Positions 1 through 12,224 are shown, counted from the stretch's first letter. The stretch is 64,000 nt of DNA from Gerris lacustris (GCA_951217055.1 OX578277.1:7014829-7078828), one strand, 5' to 3'. The notes: generated from the letters alone by a model not told the origin. Numbers and translations are program-made.

Positions 1-125
1 GAGTAAGTTCTAACTAAATCTCAGTAGACACAAATAACTTAGTTTACTCTTTGAGTGTTTATTCACTATGAGTAAGTTCTAACTAAATCTCAGTAGAAAC
101 AACTAACTTACTTTACTCTTGTAGC
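1..125 (-). repeat. 69-bp satellite, inverted orientation (array end)
   Basis: Almost two units of the satellite that forms the large array at 39.8-42.3 kb appear here as the reverse complement. Shared words include TTTACTCTTTGAGTGTTTAT and AGTTCTAACTAAATCTCAG. The array continues left of the window. About 39.7 kb therefore separates two arrays of the same satellite in opposite orientation. Confidence 0.9.
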
Positions 126-1049
126 GTTATTTCAAGACTAGCTTCTTATACTCAAATTATTTGCTAATTTAAATATTAAAAAATAATCAAATTCATTAAG
201 AAAAAATATTAGCTAATTTTGAGACTAACATTAAAGTTTTGTTTAATATAATTTATTACAATAAGCAAAATATTTTGAGCTAAATATGTGTATATTATAT
301 AAGCTTTTTTTGGACCTAGCCAGCGAATTATTTGCTTAAATATTTGCTGCTTTTAAGCTAAGTACTTGCTTTTTTGTTATTGAAAATAAAAGCATGTAAT
401 TAGCGTAAATATTAGCTAATTTTATGTTTATTTTATTTACTTCCCTCGACAATAAATTGATTCGAAATTATTATTCTCGAGTTATAATCCATTGGTTTCT
501 TTTTAAAGCGGTTATAAATTCATGCAAATACATTCTTGTTCCACATTAGAGGTATGATATAATACTAAAAAAAAAAAAAAAAAATATGGTGGGCGGTATG
601 TTAATCTTGAATATAACTTGTCGTGGTTCACGAACTAACAACCAGTAGAAAGGGAATGTTTTAAACATTGTCTCATAGGATGCGCTAGTGTTGCATTCTT
701 AAAAAAACATTGTGAGAACTTATAGCTTAAGGATAACACTTTAAAAAAAGATCGTGATTTGGTTTTCTTCTTCCATTTGTTATCAAAATGGTGGATCTTC
801 TTAAAACAAAAGACTTTTAGATTCTAACCTCTTACACTGCTCACTAAAGAAACTTCACCGTCACGAAGGAACCTTCTTCAGAAATTGTCCCCCCCCCCCC
901 CACATTTTTTTATTCTTATTTGGTTTTTTTATTTTAACCGGATAAATATTGTTGTTCTTTTAAAGTATTTTTATTTAAAAAAAGAAAGTTTACAATAAGA
1001 TCATTTAAAAATAACTTTTTTTTTTTAAAAAATCGTTTTTACATTGTTA
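126..1049. other. AT-rich gene-free stretch
   Basis: No coding region or recognisable element is seen. It contains homopolymer runs: poly(A) near 568-586, poly(C) near 888-901 and several T runs. Confidence 0.6.
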
Positions 1050-1051
1050 TA

Positions 1052-1648
1052 GTCCCCAGGCCACTATAAGAAGTGAGTCGCTGATTGATAAAGTTTTCTT
1101 ACCTTATGGAATCGCATATTTATATGCCTTGGCCTTGTCCACCGATGAATTGGGTATATGGCAACTGGGCGCTGGGCCATTTCTTTTTTTTTTTTTTGAC
1201 ATGCCAAACTTGCCCTTCTGCGGGAACATTGAAAAGAGATAGATCAAGTTTTGATTTGCACAGGATCGTTTAATTAAATTATTTAAAAAACAGTGGTACA
1301 GATGGCCACCGATAAGAGTGGGCCGTTTGGGGTGTCCACCGCCCCAAACATGTCGCTCTGCGGGGACGTTGAAAAGTGAACGGCTCTCTTGCCTCTCGTA
1401 TCGGTGGCCACGTGTACCACTGTTTTTTAAATAATTTAATTAAACGATCCTGTGAAAATCAAAACTTTATCTATCTCTTTTCAATGTTCCCGCAGAAGGG
1501 CATGTTTGGCATGTCAAAAAAAAAGAAATGGCCCAGCGCCCAGTTGCCATATACCCAATTCATCGGTGGACACGGCATAAATAAGCGATTCCATAAGGTA
1601 AGAAAACTTTATCAATCAGCGACTCACTTCTTGTGGTGGCCTGGGGAC
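1052..1648. mobile_element. Palindromic TA-flanked element, copy 1
   Basis: A ~597-bp near-perfect inverted repeat with ends GTCCCCAGGCCAC and GTGGCCTGGGGAC, flanked by TA dinucleotides (1050-1051 and 1649-1650). The two arms meet near 1350. Two further copies lie at 20506-21082 and 31207-31749. The TA target fits a Tc1/mariner-type element, but no transposase is present. Open frames run through both arms because each arm carries the same exon-like 102-bp segment. This copy has a long T run in the left arm that the right arm lacks. Confidence 0.85.
1496..1597 (+). other. Cryptic 102-bp phase 0-0 exon in element arm (copy 1)
   Basis: A pyrimidine-rich stretch ending CCCGCAG is followed by 102 bases that are open for 34 codons and end CATAAG before GTAAGA. 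Both edges match splice-site consensus and both are in phase 0. The peptide is lysine-rich. I do not recognise the peptide. The same exon occurs in the other copies. Confidence 0.5.
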
Positions 1649-1654
1649 TATTAG

Positions 1655-2375
1655 TTTATTAACGTTTTTTATAACTTTACTTTTGGTTTGCTAGTGAAAA
1701 AGAAAGTATTTAATGTTCAGATCATAATTTAAAAAATAAGTTTCCTCACGTCCGGTGTCATTGACAAATAAGAAGGGATGATATTGGTCACATGTGTGTA
1801 ATAAAACATCTTATAATGTGTTATAGATTTAAAAATGTATATGTTACTAAAAAAAACTTTTGTAGGATGTGAGAACTTATACAAAACACCATAAAAATAA
1901 TGTGACCTCAATGGGTATTGAAAGTGTGGTTGTTTAGACGTGTTTCGATTTCCGCCGGAGTTACATTTTGTTTTTATTCAATATTCAAGGTTTGCAGAAG
2001 GTTAAAATTAATATGTGGTAATTTTTAACGTATCATTCAAATTTAATTAAAATCGGACTGGTAGTTTTTTTGATATATGATAATCTCCGCAAACATTTTG
2101 ACGGGTAGACCGACAGTCAGACAGACATGAATCCAAATTTTGTTTCACATCTCGAACGAATATGGAAGACATGACGTAATTTTGATTTTTAGAATGATTA
2201 CAAATTCTGTCGTTACTTCGGTCTATTTCAGTAATCTTGGAAGCAAAATGTTCCAAAAAGTAATTGAATTTTTAATTTTATGAAACTATACTTCATACTT
2301 TTTACTTTTATTAATGTGTGCCGTCATTTCATGCCTAAAGCAGTGTTGTCGCCTCTTGTCAAGGCTATATAACTT
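1655..2375. repeat. Diverged dispersed repeat (family F-like), otherwise empty
   Basis: From about 2040 to 2260 the sequence resembles, in reverse, the dispersed repeat seen at 13503-13960: a CAGACAGACA-type block, then a distance, then a GGAAGCAAAA end. The rest shows no gene or element that I recognise. Confidence 0.4.
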
Positions 2376-3260
2376 TTTACTTTCTCATATAAAGAGAAAG
2401 TATTGTGATGGAGTGAAAATTCGGTTTTAAGATTATGATGGATTTACACGTTTTGAGGTCCCTTGAGTCCAAGAAAGTGGTTTTTAGAAAATGTCTGTAT
2501 GTCGTCTGTTTGTGCAGCCTAAACTACTGGGCCGATTTTGACGAAATTAGGCATTTATCTTCAGAAAAATCATACCCCGAGGCGAAATCTAGAAATGAAT
2601 ATTAGCCCCAAATTTAGGGGCGCTGCCCCCCTAAAACTCTGAAAACGAAAAGAAAAAACTTTTCGAAAACGGTTCCGACGATTTTGATTGAAAAATTCTA
2701 AAATGTAGTCCATTTAAGTGAGAATCTAACGACATAAGCCGTTTCCCTGGGAGAAATCTATAGTTCCTTAGAAAATAGCTTAAAACACGGACGGAGAGAG
2801 GCCGGGTTCGATTCCCCACCGACGAGGTTTTTTGAAGTGAAACTTCTTTGGCGAAATCGTGTAACGAAGTTTGTGATTCGAGACTCGTCCAAGTGTAACA
2901 TTTTTACAAATTAATTGTATTATGTCTATTTAAAGACCAGCAAATCAAAACAAACATTTATTTTTATTGGAATAAATGTGGTTGCCTTAGCGTAGCAATA
3001 TTTTTTTTTTTCAATTAAATTTCCCATAACCATTTCTTAATCCTGAAATAATAAATTCGTCAAAAAATGAAAGAGAGCAGTGCATTCTAGAACTTAAGTT
3101 TCACTTCTAATGCGTGAGAGCCTCACACATATTTTTTATGATACATTTTAATGAAATTATCAATAATAATTTTATTTACCGACGAAAACTAATAAGTGGA
3201 ATACAGCCTGGGCTAAGTAATTTTAATTCGTATATATGTGAAAGTTTGTCTGAGTTGTCT
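2376..3260 (+). repeat. Dispersed repeat family S, interrupted by a MITE
   Basis: A member of a ~0.75-kb family with other copies at 16183-16660, 16790-17890, 24044-24615 (minus) and 37407-37700. Landmarks in order are TATAAAGAGAAAGTATTGTGATGG, ACTGGGCCGATTTTGAC, TCATACCCCGAGG, a Pol III B-box-like GGGTTCGATTCCC near 2805 and GAGTTGTCTCGGACCGA. It encodes nothing. The B-box-like block suggests descent from a Pol III transcript, but no A box is obvious. Confidence 0.75.
2832..3135 (+). mobile_element. ~300-bp MITE inside family S, copy 1
   Basis: An inverted copy of this segment occurs at 19740-20040. Its ends read GAAGTGAAACTTCTT and AAGTTTCACTTCTAATGCG, an imperfect terminal inverted repeat. 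It interrupts the family S sequence between the B-box-like block and the following TTATTTTTATGAT block, which are contiguous in the copy near 17710-17745. Boundaries are approximate. Confidence 0.6.
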
Positions 3261-3261
3261 C

Positions 3262-4080
3262 GGACCGATTTTACTACGTTTTTATTAGCTCGCTTTCTTG
3301 TTTGTCCAGTACAAATCTTGCAATCGATTTTTAACTAACTTCCCGAGTAGCTAGACATTTGAAACTTTTAGAATAGCTCAGAACACGATGCCAATGCAAT
3401 ATTTTAATACTTTTAGCCATCTTTCAGTAAACTTTAAATTTTGCTGTATGGAAAGTTAGTTCGGAAAAAATCCGCAAGTTATTTTATTTGTTTTGACATG
3501 ACCCATATTTACGATCTTAGAATAATACAATTATATAAAAGGAGGATCACTGATAACATTGAAGCCAACTTTGGTTGTGTCCCTTAATCCGCGTTCTAAA
3601 AATTCATTTTTGAAATTTGTGACGTCATAACTCTAAAATTATTTGCCTTCGGTTTTTTAATTTAATTATTGATAGTTAGCTTCGTTTATTGTAATATTTT
3701 TATTGTGTTTTATCTTATTTTTAGCTTGAAATATGCTGAAAATAATGTTTATTATATCATGCCATGCGAGGTGAAAAAAATGACGTCAGAGTGAAACGTA
3801 AACAATAACCAATGGCAGGGTTTGTCGTCTTGATTGTTTGTGAGCGGGCTTTGAATAGTTACAAAAGTATGTCCAACCTTCTCCAGTATAATGATAAAAA
3901 TGAGTGTTGTTATGTTGGCAGCCTGGTCTTAAGGACACAACCTCTCGGCAAAAGTTGGCTTCAGTCTCTTATCAGTAATTGATTCTGCTCCTTCTATATA
4001 TAGTATTATTCTAAGTTTACGTCTTCATTTCGATAGGTTTCAAATTTATGATTTATGACAGAAAATTTAAAAACGTAGTA
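3262..4080 (+). repeat. Dispersed repeat family H, split by a TIR element
   Basis: Two blocks (3262-3515 and 4016-4080) match, in reverse, the continuous copy at about 20055-20450. Shared words include AGCTAGACATTTGAAACTTT and GGAAAGTTAGTTCGGAAAAA. The 3516-4015 element lies exactly between the blocks. No coding capacity is seen. Confidence 0.7.
3516..4015 (+). mobile_element. TIR element with 8-bp target duplication, copy 1
   Basis: A 500-bp non-coding element with terminal CTTAGAATAATAC / GTATTATTCTAAG. Target copies are TTTACGAT and TTTACGTC (two differences). The family H copy near 20160-20190 gives the empty site. Copy 2 is at 14329-14859 in the opposite orientation. An 8-bp TSD fits hAT, P or Mutator-like superfamilies, and the TIR does not decide between them. 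Confidence 0.8.
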
Positions 4081-4754
4081 TATGAAAAAAAAATTTTTAT
4101 CTTGCAATTATTTATAATAATTATCCTTTTTTTAATTTTAATTTTGTATAAATTGTACTTGAAAAAGTCTTACAATTGTTCTGGAAGAACTTAAAAGAAA
4201 CAGATCAGTATTCCAGGGGGTCAAGCCCCTCTGTTTGACCCCATATGGGCACCCATGTCTTTAACAATGGCCTATCTATAACTACCTTTAATTGATGATT
4301 AGTTTTAATCAATCTATACCTTTACCCGCTTTGATCTATACTCTTAACAATGTGTGACGCCATTTCGTGACGTTGATCCACTACTAACAACCATAGATTC
4401 TTTCTAAAGCTTCCTACTGACCTTTAGTTCTGTTGTTCCTTTTAGTTGTCGCATTTTTTAAAGACCCTCTGGGTTTGTGAATTGTCGACATAAAGATGCA
4501 CCGTGATCCACGTTCTAATACTCGGTTAAAGAAGATAGTCACCTTGATGACCTGTTAACCTTTATACAGTTTGGCTGCTCTGTAGAGATGTTCCCACGTT
4601 ACTTAAGACAAGAAGTCAGCTGGTAAAACACTTTCTAGCACTTCTTCCTTAAGTCTCTCGACTTCATCTCACTGAACTTTAACAGCTTATTAACTTAAAT
4701 CATTTAGTAAAACAAATTGATGACCATAATCATTTATTAATTAGTGGTTCGAAT
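4081..4754. other. Gene-free stretch
   Basis: No open frame, element or RNA gene is recognised. A short inverted motif, GGGGTCAAGCCCC near 4216 and TTTGACCCC, is the only structure noted. Confidence 0.5.
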
Positions 4755-4932
4755 TTTCTTGTTTTATTTCTCGGTCTAGTTCTATTGTCGTAAATGTCGA
4801 CTCCTAGACTTGTGGAAAATTGAAAGCTTAATTCGGGATTAGTTATCGTTTTTGACAGAGGAAATTATTCTTCAGTTTAAATCAAATTATAATTATCAAT
4901 AACTACGGGAGACATACAGAGAAAAATAGACC

Positions 4933-5012
4933 CCCGCACCGGGACTTGAACCACGGGTCCTCCTGTTAATCCGTTGCAGGTGCTCTTACCAACTGAGCTA
5001 TACGGGAGAATG
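4933..5012 (-). other. tRNA-like sequence (minus copy)
   Basis: On the minus strand an A-box-like TAGCTCAGTTGG is followed about 45 bases later by a B-box GGTTCAAGTCC. It is part of a repeat unit rather than a free-standing tRNA gene. The anticodon arm does not fold cleanly into a 5-bp stem with a 7-base loop, so no tRNA identity is assigned. Confidence 0.6.
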
Positions 5013-5214
5013 ATTTTTCTCTGTCTTTACCGATACAAATTCCCCGAATCCAAGCTTTCAATCTTTTCTACAAATCTAGCAAGCCAAATATTCACGGCAA
5101 TAGAACTAGATCGAGAATCAACGCTTATAATTATAAAGTACTCAATTAGTACCTGTGCCTAGTACAATCTATTATAAATTCAAATTTTTAAGTTTTTGGT
5201 AGTATTCATACTAC

Positions 5215-5290
5215 GTATAGCTCTGTTGGAAAAGAGCACCTGTAACGGATTAATAGAAGGACCCGTGGTTCAAGTCCCGGTGCGGGGGTC
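5215..5290 (+). other. tRNA-like sequence (degenerate)
   Basis: A degenerate A-box region (TAGCTCTGTTGGAAAAGAGC) and an intact B-box (GGTTCAAGTCC) form the inverted partner of 4933-5012. It is part of the foldback element cluster. Confidence 0.55.
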
Positions 5291-5400
5291 TATTTTTCTC
5301 TGTATGTTTTCCGTAGTTATTGATAATTATAATTTGATTTAAAGTAAAATTTAATCTTTCCGTTGTACGAATACTACCAAAAACTTAAAAATTATTCTTC

Positions 5401-5472
5401 AGTGTAGCTTAGTTGGCAAGAGCACTATACTGGAAATATAGAGGCCCGTGGTTCGAATCCCGGTGCTAGAGT
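5401..5472 (+). other. tRNA-like sequence, CTGGAAA loop
   Basis: A-box-like TAGCTTAGTTGG and B-box GGTTCGAATCC are both present. The anticodon arm folds perfectly: CTATA (5425-5429), loop CTGGAAA, TATAG (5437-5441). The formal anticodon would be GGA, but there is no long variable arm as expected for serine tRNA and the acceptor stem is decayed. It is therefore called a tRNA-like repeat part, not a working tRNA gene. Confidence 0.6.
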
Positions 5473-5530
5473 CTATTTTTCTCTTTCTTTCTCCCGTTGT
5501 TAATAATAATTATAATTTGATTTAAATTTT

Positions 5531-5880
5531 TTTGTCCAGATAAATAAAACATTGTAGTCCAGGAGATAGCGTGCAAAAAAGTGTCTGACTAACATCAAAC
5601 TAGAATTTTGTGTATTTGTATATCTTTTAATGCCTTTAAAGAATATGTGGTCAGCTAAGTTCGTCTGCGGGATGTAGCTTGGCAATAGGCATTTGAAAAA
5701 AAAAAAACGGAGGAGAGCATCCCGCCCATTTTGGTTAAAATTAGTTACCAAATTAGTTAGTAGACCGAAAAATCAAGTTGATGTCAGTTCGTCACTTGAT
5801 AGGTTAGTTAGTCAAATATTACTCTTAATCAAAGAGGTCACCTATTAAGTGACAGAATACCATCAACTATACTATGAACA
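5531..5880 (+). repeat. Single arm of the palindromic element seen at 47142-48056
   Basis: It matches one arm of the 48-kb palindrome. Shared words include GGAGATAGCGTGCAAAAAAG, GTCTGACTAACATCAA and TTGTCACTTGATAGG-like. Only one arm plus the turn is present here. It ends near a CCTGAAGATG...CGAAACG hairpin motif at 5882-5918. Confidence 0.65.
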
Positions 5881-5904
5881 CTCCTGAAGATGCTTCCAGC
5901 ATTA

Positions 5905-6470
5905 GGAGCGAAACGTTAAAAAATTAAAATCGGACGATTATTTGTAAAAAAAGAGTGACAGACCGACAGACAGACATGGAACAGAAAATGTTCCTTGATG
6001 TCAGAAATGGATTTATGTCCTGGATTTTTTGAAATCGGAGAAATAAAATATATTCGTTCTTCAAAACGATCACAAAGCTTTTTTTACCTTCGGTAAGCTC
6101 GAAAGCAAAATTATAAAATGTTTTAAAATCATTTTTAAAATCATTAAAATAATAATTATTCAATTTTTTTCCAGAAAAACTCGTGACAATTAAACACATG
6201 AATATGGAAAACACGACAAGTGATTATGTATGAGAGAAAGTTTGGTTCAGACATAGAATTTTCCTTGTTATATTATTTGACTCATTAGTCGAATGTAATT
6301 TATTCAAGTTATGATGGCAGTAAGGTATGGTACACGTGCTGACAGACAGACATACATATACAGACAGATATAGTTGGAAAGTATAAAAACGTGTTGTGAG
6401 AACCTCCGAGCCAATGAGTATATCAGTCGTGTTTAAGACTTTCAACGTGATTACGTCAAGTCAATTTGGT
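5905..6470 (-). repeat. Dispersed repeat family F (minus)
   Basis: Reverse-oriented copies of the family at 13503-13960: a CAGACAGACATG block, TTCTTCAAAACGATCACAAAG, then CTTCGGTAAGCTCG. A second, more diverged block with CAGACAGACATA near 6345 follows. No coding content. Confidence 0.5.
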
Positions 6471-6770
6471 TACGAAATACCTTTCTCTGTTGCCGTAAAT
6501 AATAAAGTCGTTATATCAACTTTTTAATTTTCCTCTCTGATTTATTAATTATAAAACTTTCTTTGTCACGTGATAAGTCGCTGATTTATCACTGTTATGT
6601 TATCAAAGTTTTGATTCCACATTGAATCCGTCTATGTTATCACATGAATACAGTATAAACATAAACAGCATTTCTATAAAACTGTTAATGAAGCTATTTG
6701 TGTTATCATATACTGTAAGGTAAGGCAACCACATTTATTCCAATAAAAATAAATGTTTGTTTTGATTTTT
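6471..6770. other. AT-rich stretch with a widespread short fragment
   Basis: Bases 6720-6765 match the word GGCAACCACATTTATTCC and its continuation inside the MITE copies at 2832-3135 and 19740-20040. Nothing else is recognised. Confidence 0.4.
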
Positions 6771-6775
6771 TGGTA

Positions 6776-7390
6776 CACTATCAATCCGCTTGATCAAAAC
6801 AGCGCGTCAAGCTGATTGACACGTGCATCAAGCAGCCTTGGGGTGCATCAAGCATACCATCAATCTTTTCATCAACACTCATTTGTAGCGGAGTTTTCGA
6901 CTAGTGAACTGCTCCTCCTGGACTGTAGTGAATCAGTATTGTGTATAGATACCATAGTTTCGAATCAGGATTTCGGATTTCTCATCTTGAAAGTTGTTGC
7001 TCTCAAGCGGAAAATGAAAGATCCAGAGGAAACGACGTTGGTCGAAAGAGTGGAACTTTCCACAACTCCGGGCAATCACGAACTAAATTAATGAGGAGGC
7101 TAATAAATTCTCGATCGGCATTATTATCTGCCGAACCTTCGGAAGCGAGCGAACGGTCCTCGGTCCTCCATCGCTGGTGTCGAGCAGGTGACTGACGGAA
7201 TGCTTGATCAAGATCAAAATTGCTCTAAACTATCAAGCACGGCGCCATCCAGCCGCTTGAGTCATTCAAACTTTCCATCAATCACCGTCAAGGCTTGACT
7301 CCAGCATCAAACCGGTTCTTAGACAATCAATCACGCTTGACAACATCGCTTGACGCTTGACACGCTGTTTGATCAAGCGTATTGATAGTG
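6776..7390. mobile_element. 615-bp MITE with CACTATCAAT ends
   Basis: Ends CACTATCAATCCGCTTGATC and TTGATAGTG form long terminal inverted repeats, with TA on both sides (6774-6775, 7391-7392). The interior is full of ATCAAGC words in both orientations. The CACTA start recalls the CACTA superfamily, but the flanks support a 2-bp TA and not a 3-bp duplication. Superfamily is left open. Internal open frames have no recognisable product. Confidence 0.75.
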
Positions 7391-8460
<1,070 letters not shown>

Positions 8461-8499
8461 TACGAAAATTAAAGTTCATTGATTAACGTCTGTACATTG

Positions 8500-8744
8500 G
8501 TCAGAATTGCAAAAATTATTGGATACTTTTTCATTTTACACATTTAAAAAACCGAATCCGGTCTTATCTTTTCTTGTGTATGTAAGTGTGTAAGTATGTG
8601 TGTCTGTCACCACAAGTCCGACTTTATAGGCGCAAAACTGGCTAAACGAAATATATAATTTTTTTAAACATGTTGAGCATTTTGTAGGCTTGGTTTCATC
8701 GAAAAATATTGAGTAGAACCAAAGTTATTAACAATTTTATACAA

Positions 8745-8770
<26 letters not shown>
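8500..8770 (+). repeat. Retroposon-like fragment with poly(A)
   Basis: A repeat-like segment with GTGTGTCTGTCACCACAAGTCC ends in a poly(A) run of roughly 27 bases (8743-8769). The 3' poly(A) suggests a retroposed sequence, but no Pol III boxes or coding are seen. Confidence 0.35.
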
Positions 8771-8775
<5 letters not shown>

Positions 8776-9754
8776 AAATTAAGATTACCCACCGTAACCA
8801 AAACCCGCACTGACTCCTACTCAAAATGTTTGGGTACTTCTAGACCATCTAAAGCTAGAGACTCGTTGTTTTTGGGTGCTTAAATCTCACAGTAATGCTC
8901 TTTAAATAGAGTATTTGTTATTTTATTAATTTGTCCTAGAACTAGAGTTATTAAATATTTACTGGTGCAACGGTCGTATTGAGAAGATACTGGTAATTAA
9001 ATTAATGCCCAATGGTTGATGATTTTTTCTATGACTTCCCAGTCTTATTTGTTTTAACTATACGTTTATTTTCTCATTTATTATATATTTTTTAGCATTG
9101 TTATTTATTACTATATTACTTATTTTCGATTGGCAATTTTTTGTTTATATAAATACTCTCCAAATTACGATATGGAGAGTATTATATTGTTAGTAATGGA
9201 ATGAATGATGTATAATATAGTCCTGATTCTATCCCTAGAAGACTTAGGAAACAAAACTATTTAGGCATTTCATTTAATTGCTAGGCCTACATGATAATAG
9301 GAAACAAAGCCACTAATATCTAGTATGAGCTCCGCGCGGAGCGTGGGGTGAAGGCTAGTATTACTATAATTGTGTAGGTGCCATCTTAAAACATTTTGCT
9401 TACATTGTGCAGCTATCATCTTAAAAACGACACTCTTATACAATTGTTCTGATACAATTTTAAACGATATTGCTACAATTGTTCGTAATAAAGACTGAGG
9501 GTTAACATTTCATACGATAAATAATAGGTCACAGGTTGACCTACCGCAATATCACTTCCCTGATCTGACAAAAAAAAAAAACCTGATCCTTTTGTTTTCA
9601 ATTGGTATTTAAAACCTGTTTTTGTTATTTTCAGGTAGAACCGCTTACCCGAGTCACTTCGCGTTGATAAAGGAATCAGGACCGACTGAGAAGACTCCAG
9701 GATAGTTCATTAAAAAATAAAAAAAAATAATAATACGTGTGGTGACGCGGAAAC
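8771..9754. other. Gene-free stretch
   Basis: AT-rich, no recognised gene. Bases 9380-9500 carry the GATATTGCTACAATTGTT-type degenerate repeat of 7391-8297. Confidence 0.4.
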
Positions 9755-9762
9755 CCCGTTAG

Positions 9763-9951
9763 GCAGTGGCGTAGCTATGGGCCCGCGCGGGCCCGCATTG
9801 CGGGGAGGCCCCCAGTGCCAGGGGGCCCCCAAATCCAGAAATAACTGGAATTACTATCCTTGTACCAACGCCGAGGGGGGCCCCAACGGATGAGATTTTG
9901 CTCATCGATTTTCTTCGTCGAGGGGCCCCCAATGGTCTAGCTACGCCACTG
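9763..9951. mobile_element. hAT MITE, 189 bp
   Basis: Ends CAGTGGCGTAGCTA and TAGCTACGCCACTG are perfect inverted repeats, flanked by an 8-bp duplication (CCGTTAGG at 9755-9762, CCGGTAGG at 9952-9959, one difference). CAGTGGCG termini and 8-bp TSDs are typical of hAT elements. The interior is GC-rich, rich in GGGGGCCCC words, and non-coding. Confidence 0.9.
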
Positions 9952-9959
9952 CCGGTAGG

Positions 9960-10508
9960 AACGAAGTTCCTTACGCTTTTTATTAAATATAAATGATAAA
10001 ATCACACAGCTAAGTATACGATACTAACTACTTATACATGGCGGAGTTAGAAAAGAGGGAAAATTAAAAGAAACTAACTGTTTGTACCTAGCAAGAGTTA
10101 AGAAAAAAAATTAAAAGAAAAACATTATTTTTATCATTGATGCAAGCGTCTTGCAATAAATATGTACTGAATATTGAGAAAAAAGTTAATCATAATGAGT
10201 TTATAGTTAACGAGTATGGTTGTAGTAGGAAGGAAATAGGACTGTTTTCTACCTACCCGGCCTATTAATTTAAAATATTATAAAATACATCACTTCCCTA
10301 CACAAAAACTGCTGCTTGTATCAGGTTGAAATTTTACATGCCTGTTTCAATTGTTCTTTAGACGATGTGCATGAAGTTTTTTTAAAATCGTTACGTTAGA
10401 ACGTAAGATATAGGGAAAATGTTCTACGTTTAGGTCCACTTTAATAAATTTAGCGATCTTTATCACTTCATAACAGTGTCGGTGTTCGTTTTACTAAAAC
10501 AATTTATT
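9960..10508. other. Gene-free stretch
   Basis: AT-rich with no recognised gene or element. Confidence 0.4.
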
Positions 10509-10509
10509 T

Positions 10510-11240
10510 AATAAACAGGTCAAGTGTGTGCTAGTCAGCACACAGCGAGGGTCCGTAGGCCACACTATATGTATAGTGTTTAACTGTAAAGTGTATAAAC
10601 AGTGTTTTTTTAAAATGCTAAAAAGCTTACTTTGAACCATTCTAAGGGTCTGATATTCTCAAAACACACTCTGATAAAGTATTTTTTTGCCACTGAACCG
10701 GACTACAACCATATAAATACATCGAAAAGACCATAATTATAAAAAAAAACGTATTTTGTCAATAAAAAAAAAAAAATTTTTTTTTAGAAATTTCCAAAAA
10801 GTTATATCTATACTTTTGGTCGAAGAATGTTCAGGAATTTTTTCCGATTTTTTGCACTTCACATATGTGAGATAGAGGGGGGGGGGACACGTTTCACACC
10901 CACTTCAAACTCGCCTACGCTCGCCCTATCAAAGTTATATCCAAAGAATTATATATTTTTGTAATCAGCTCGACGTACCCTTTCATATGATACCCCTCAC
11001 GGTGTCGAAAAAAAATAAAACAATTTTAACCTTTAAGTTATTTACCCTAATTTTTTTGAAAAATATTTTTTTTAAGTCGCTATATTTTTAAAATATGTGG
11101 GCAGGTACAAGACACATACATGCCAAATTTCAAAGTGATCGGACGAAAGGTGTAGCCGTGAGAGCAGGCGACCGGACGGACGGACAGACACACCCAGGAA
11201 AATATAAGGGTCCTTGGTTTTGCCTACGGACCCTAAAAAA
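10510..11240 (+). repeat. Dispersed repeat family G, copy 1
   Basis: A ~0.73-kb repeat that begins AATAAACAGGTCAAGTGTG and ends CCTACGGACCCTAAAAA. Copies are at 15364-16180 (same orientation) and 48551-49252 (opposite), with a fragment at 39226-39396. Landmarks include GGACGGACGGACAGACA and AAATATAAGGGTCCTTGG. AGGGTCCGTAGGC occurs near both ends as an inverted repeat. Non-coding in all copies. Confidence 0.8.
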
Positions 11241-11269
11241 GTTGTTTGTCTCATTAAATAGATGAAGTT

Positions 11270-11810
11270 AGAATTTTTCCCGTCCTAAAATTCATATTTT
11301 AAACTTGAAGTTTACGTTTACGCGAGCGTTGCGTGCGAACGCTTGGGCGGATAACGTTGTCCAACGAACTCATCCTGGGCATTGGTAAAATGAACATGTG
11401 TACCAAATTTCAACTAACTCGGTCATCTTTTACTCAAGTTATCGTCATTAATCGATTTCGTAACGGATGGTTTTGTGATGGACATTTTTTTCGGATTCAC
11501 CCCGGGCTCATCATGGAGTACCATAAGGAACTTCGTTCCAAAAATCCGAGTGAACACCGACTGCATTGCATAAAACTATATTACTCTAACTTTAATACAC
11601 CAGTCATTATTATTGAAAATATTTTTCTCCCAAATAATTCAGATCTGCCGCCTTTTAGGTTTCTGTGCAAAGTACGCAAAAAGAAACCTTATATAACGGC
11701 TCTGTCTGTCTGTCTGTCCGTTCCTTGTTTCAATTCACAAACTACTATAGCTAGGAACATGAAATTTGGCAAACAGGTGCATCTCGGCAATTGAGGCAAC
11801 TGGACACATT
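11270..11810. repeat. Mosaic of family F fragments
   Basis: Bases 11270-11480 carry an inverted family F fragment (CATTGGTAAAATGAACATGTG, GTTATCG). Bases 11690-11790 carry a second CTGTCTGTCTGTCCG repeat. The long open frame across this stretch is chance: its sequence is shared with non-coding repeats elsewhere. Confidence 0.5.
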
Positions 11811-11812
11811 TT

Positions 11813-12215
11813 GAATTTTTCACACTTTATATTTTCAAGATGGCGGCCAATATGGCGGGCGACTAAAAAAAAGTTTTTAGTCACCATGACATGTTATATA
11901 TCAATTTAAAGGTCTTGAAATGAAGAAAAAGAATATGCAACTATTAAAATTTCACACTTTATATTTTCAAGATGGCGGCCAATATGGCGGGCGACTAAAA
12001 CAAAAGTTTTTAGTCACCATGGCATGTTATATATCAATTTAAAGGTCTTGAAATGAAGAAAAAGAATATGCAACTATTAAAATTTCACACGTAATATTTT
12101 CAAGATGGCGGGCAATATGGCGGGCGACTAAAAAAAGTTTCTAATAACTATGACATGTTATACATCAACTTAAAGGTCTTGAAGTGTAGAAAAAGAATAT
12201 TACTATTAAAATTAA
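11813..12215 (+). repeat. 132-bp tandem repeat with YY1-like motifs, ~3 copies
   Basis: Three units start at about 11819, 11951 and 12084. Each has CAAGATGGCGG followed by CAATATGGCGGGCGACTAAA, then a TCACCATGACATG block. CAAGATGGCGGC matches the known binding motif of YY1 (Pleiohomeotic in flies). The units are highly similar, with the third more diverged. Confidence 0.85.
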
Positions 12216-12224
12216 TGTAATTAT

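Larger units (their letters stand above)
4755..5530. mobile_element. Rearranged cluster of tRNA-like foldback elements
   Basis: Blocks of the element found intact at 17120-17626 occur here in a scrambled order. An inverted pair (4876-5012 minus, 5215-5345 plus) encloses a central spacer, followed by another forward unit (5395-5530). Each unit has a tRNA-like part followed by TCTATTTTTCTCTG, a CTCCCGTAGTTA-like block and AATTATAATTTGATTTAAA. The cluster looks like several insertions or an inverted duplication. Confidence 0.7.

Noticed and set aside
5401..5472. Functional tRNA gene
   Set aside because: It lies within a dispersed repeat unit, has a decayed acceptor stem and lacks a proper terminator. 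The formal GGA anticodon does not agree with the short variable region.
6776..7390. CACTA superfamily assignment
   Set aside because: The CACTA start is present, but the flanks support TA and not a 3-bp duplication, and the palindromic ATCAAGC words are not typical.
11333..11794. 153-codon open frame as a gene
   Set aside because: Its sequence is a mosaic of family F and another dispersed repeat that are non-coding elsewhere.
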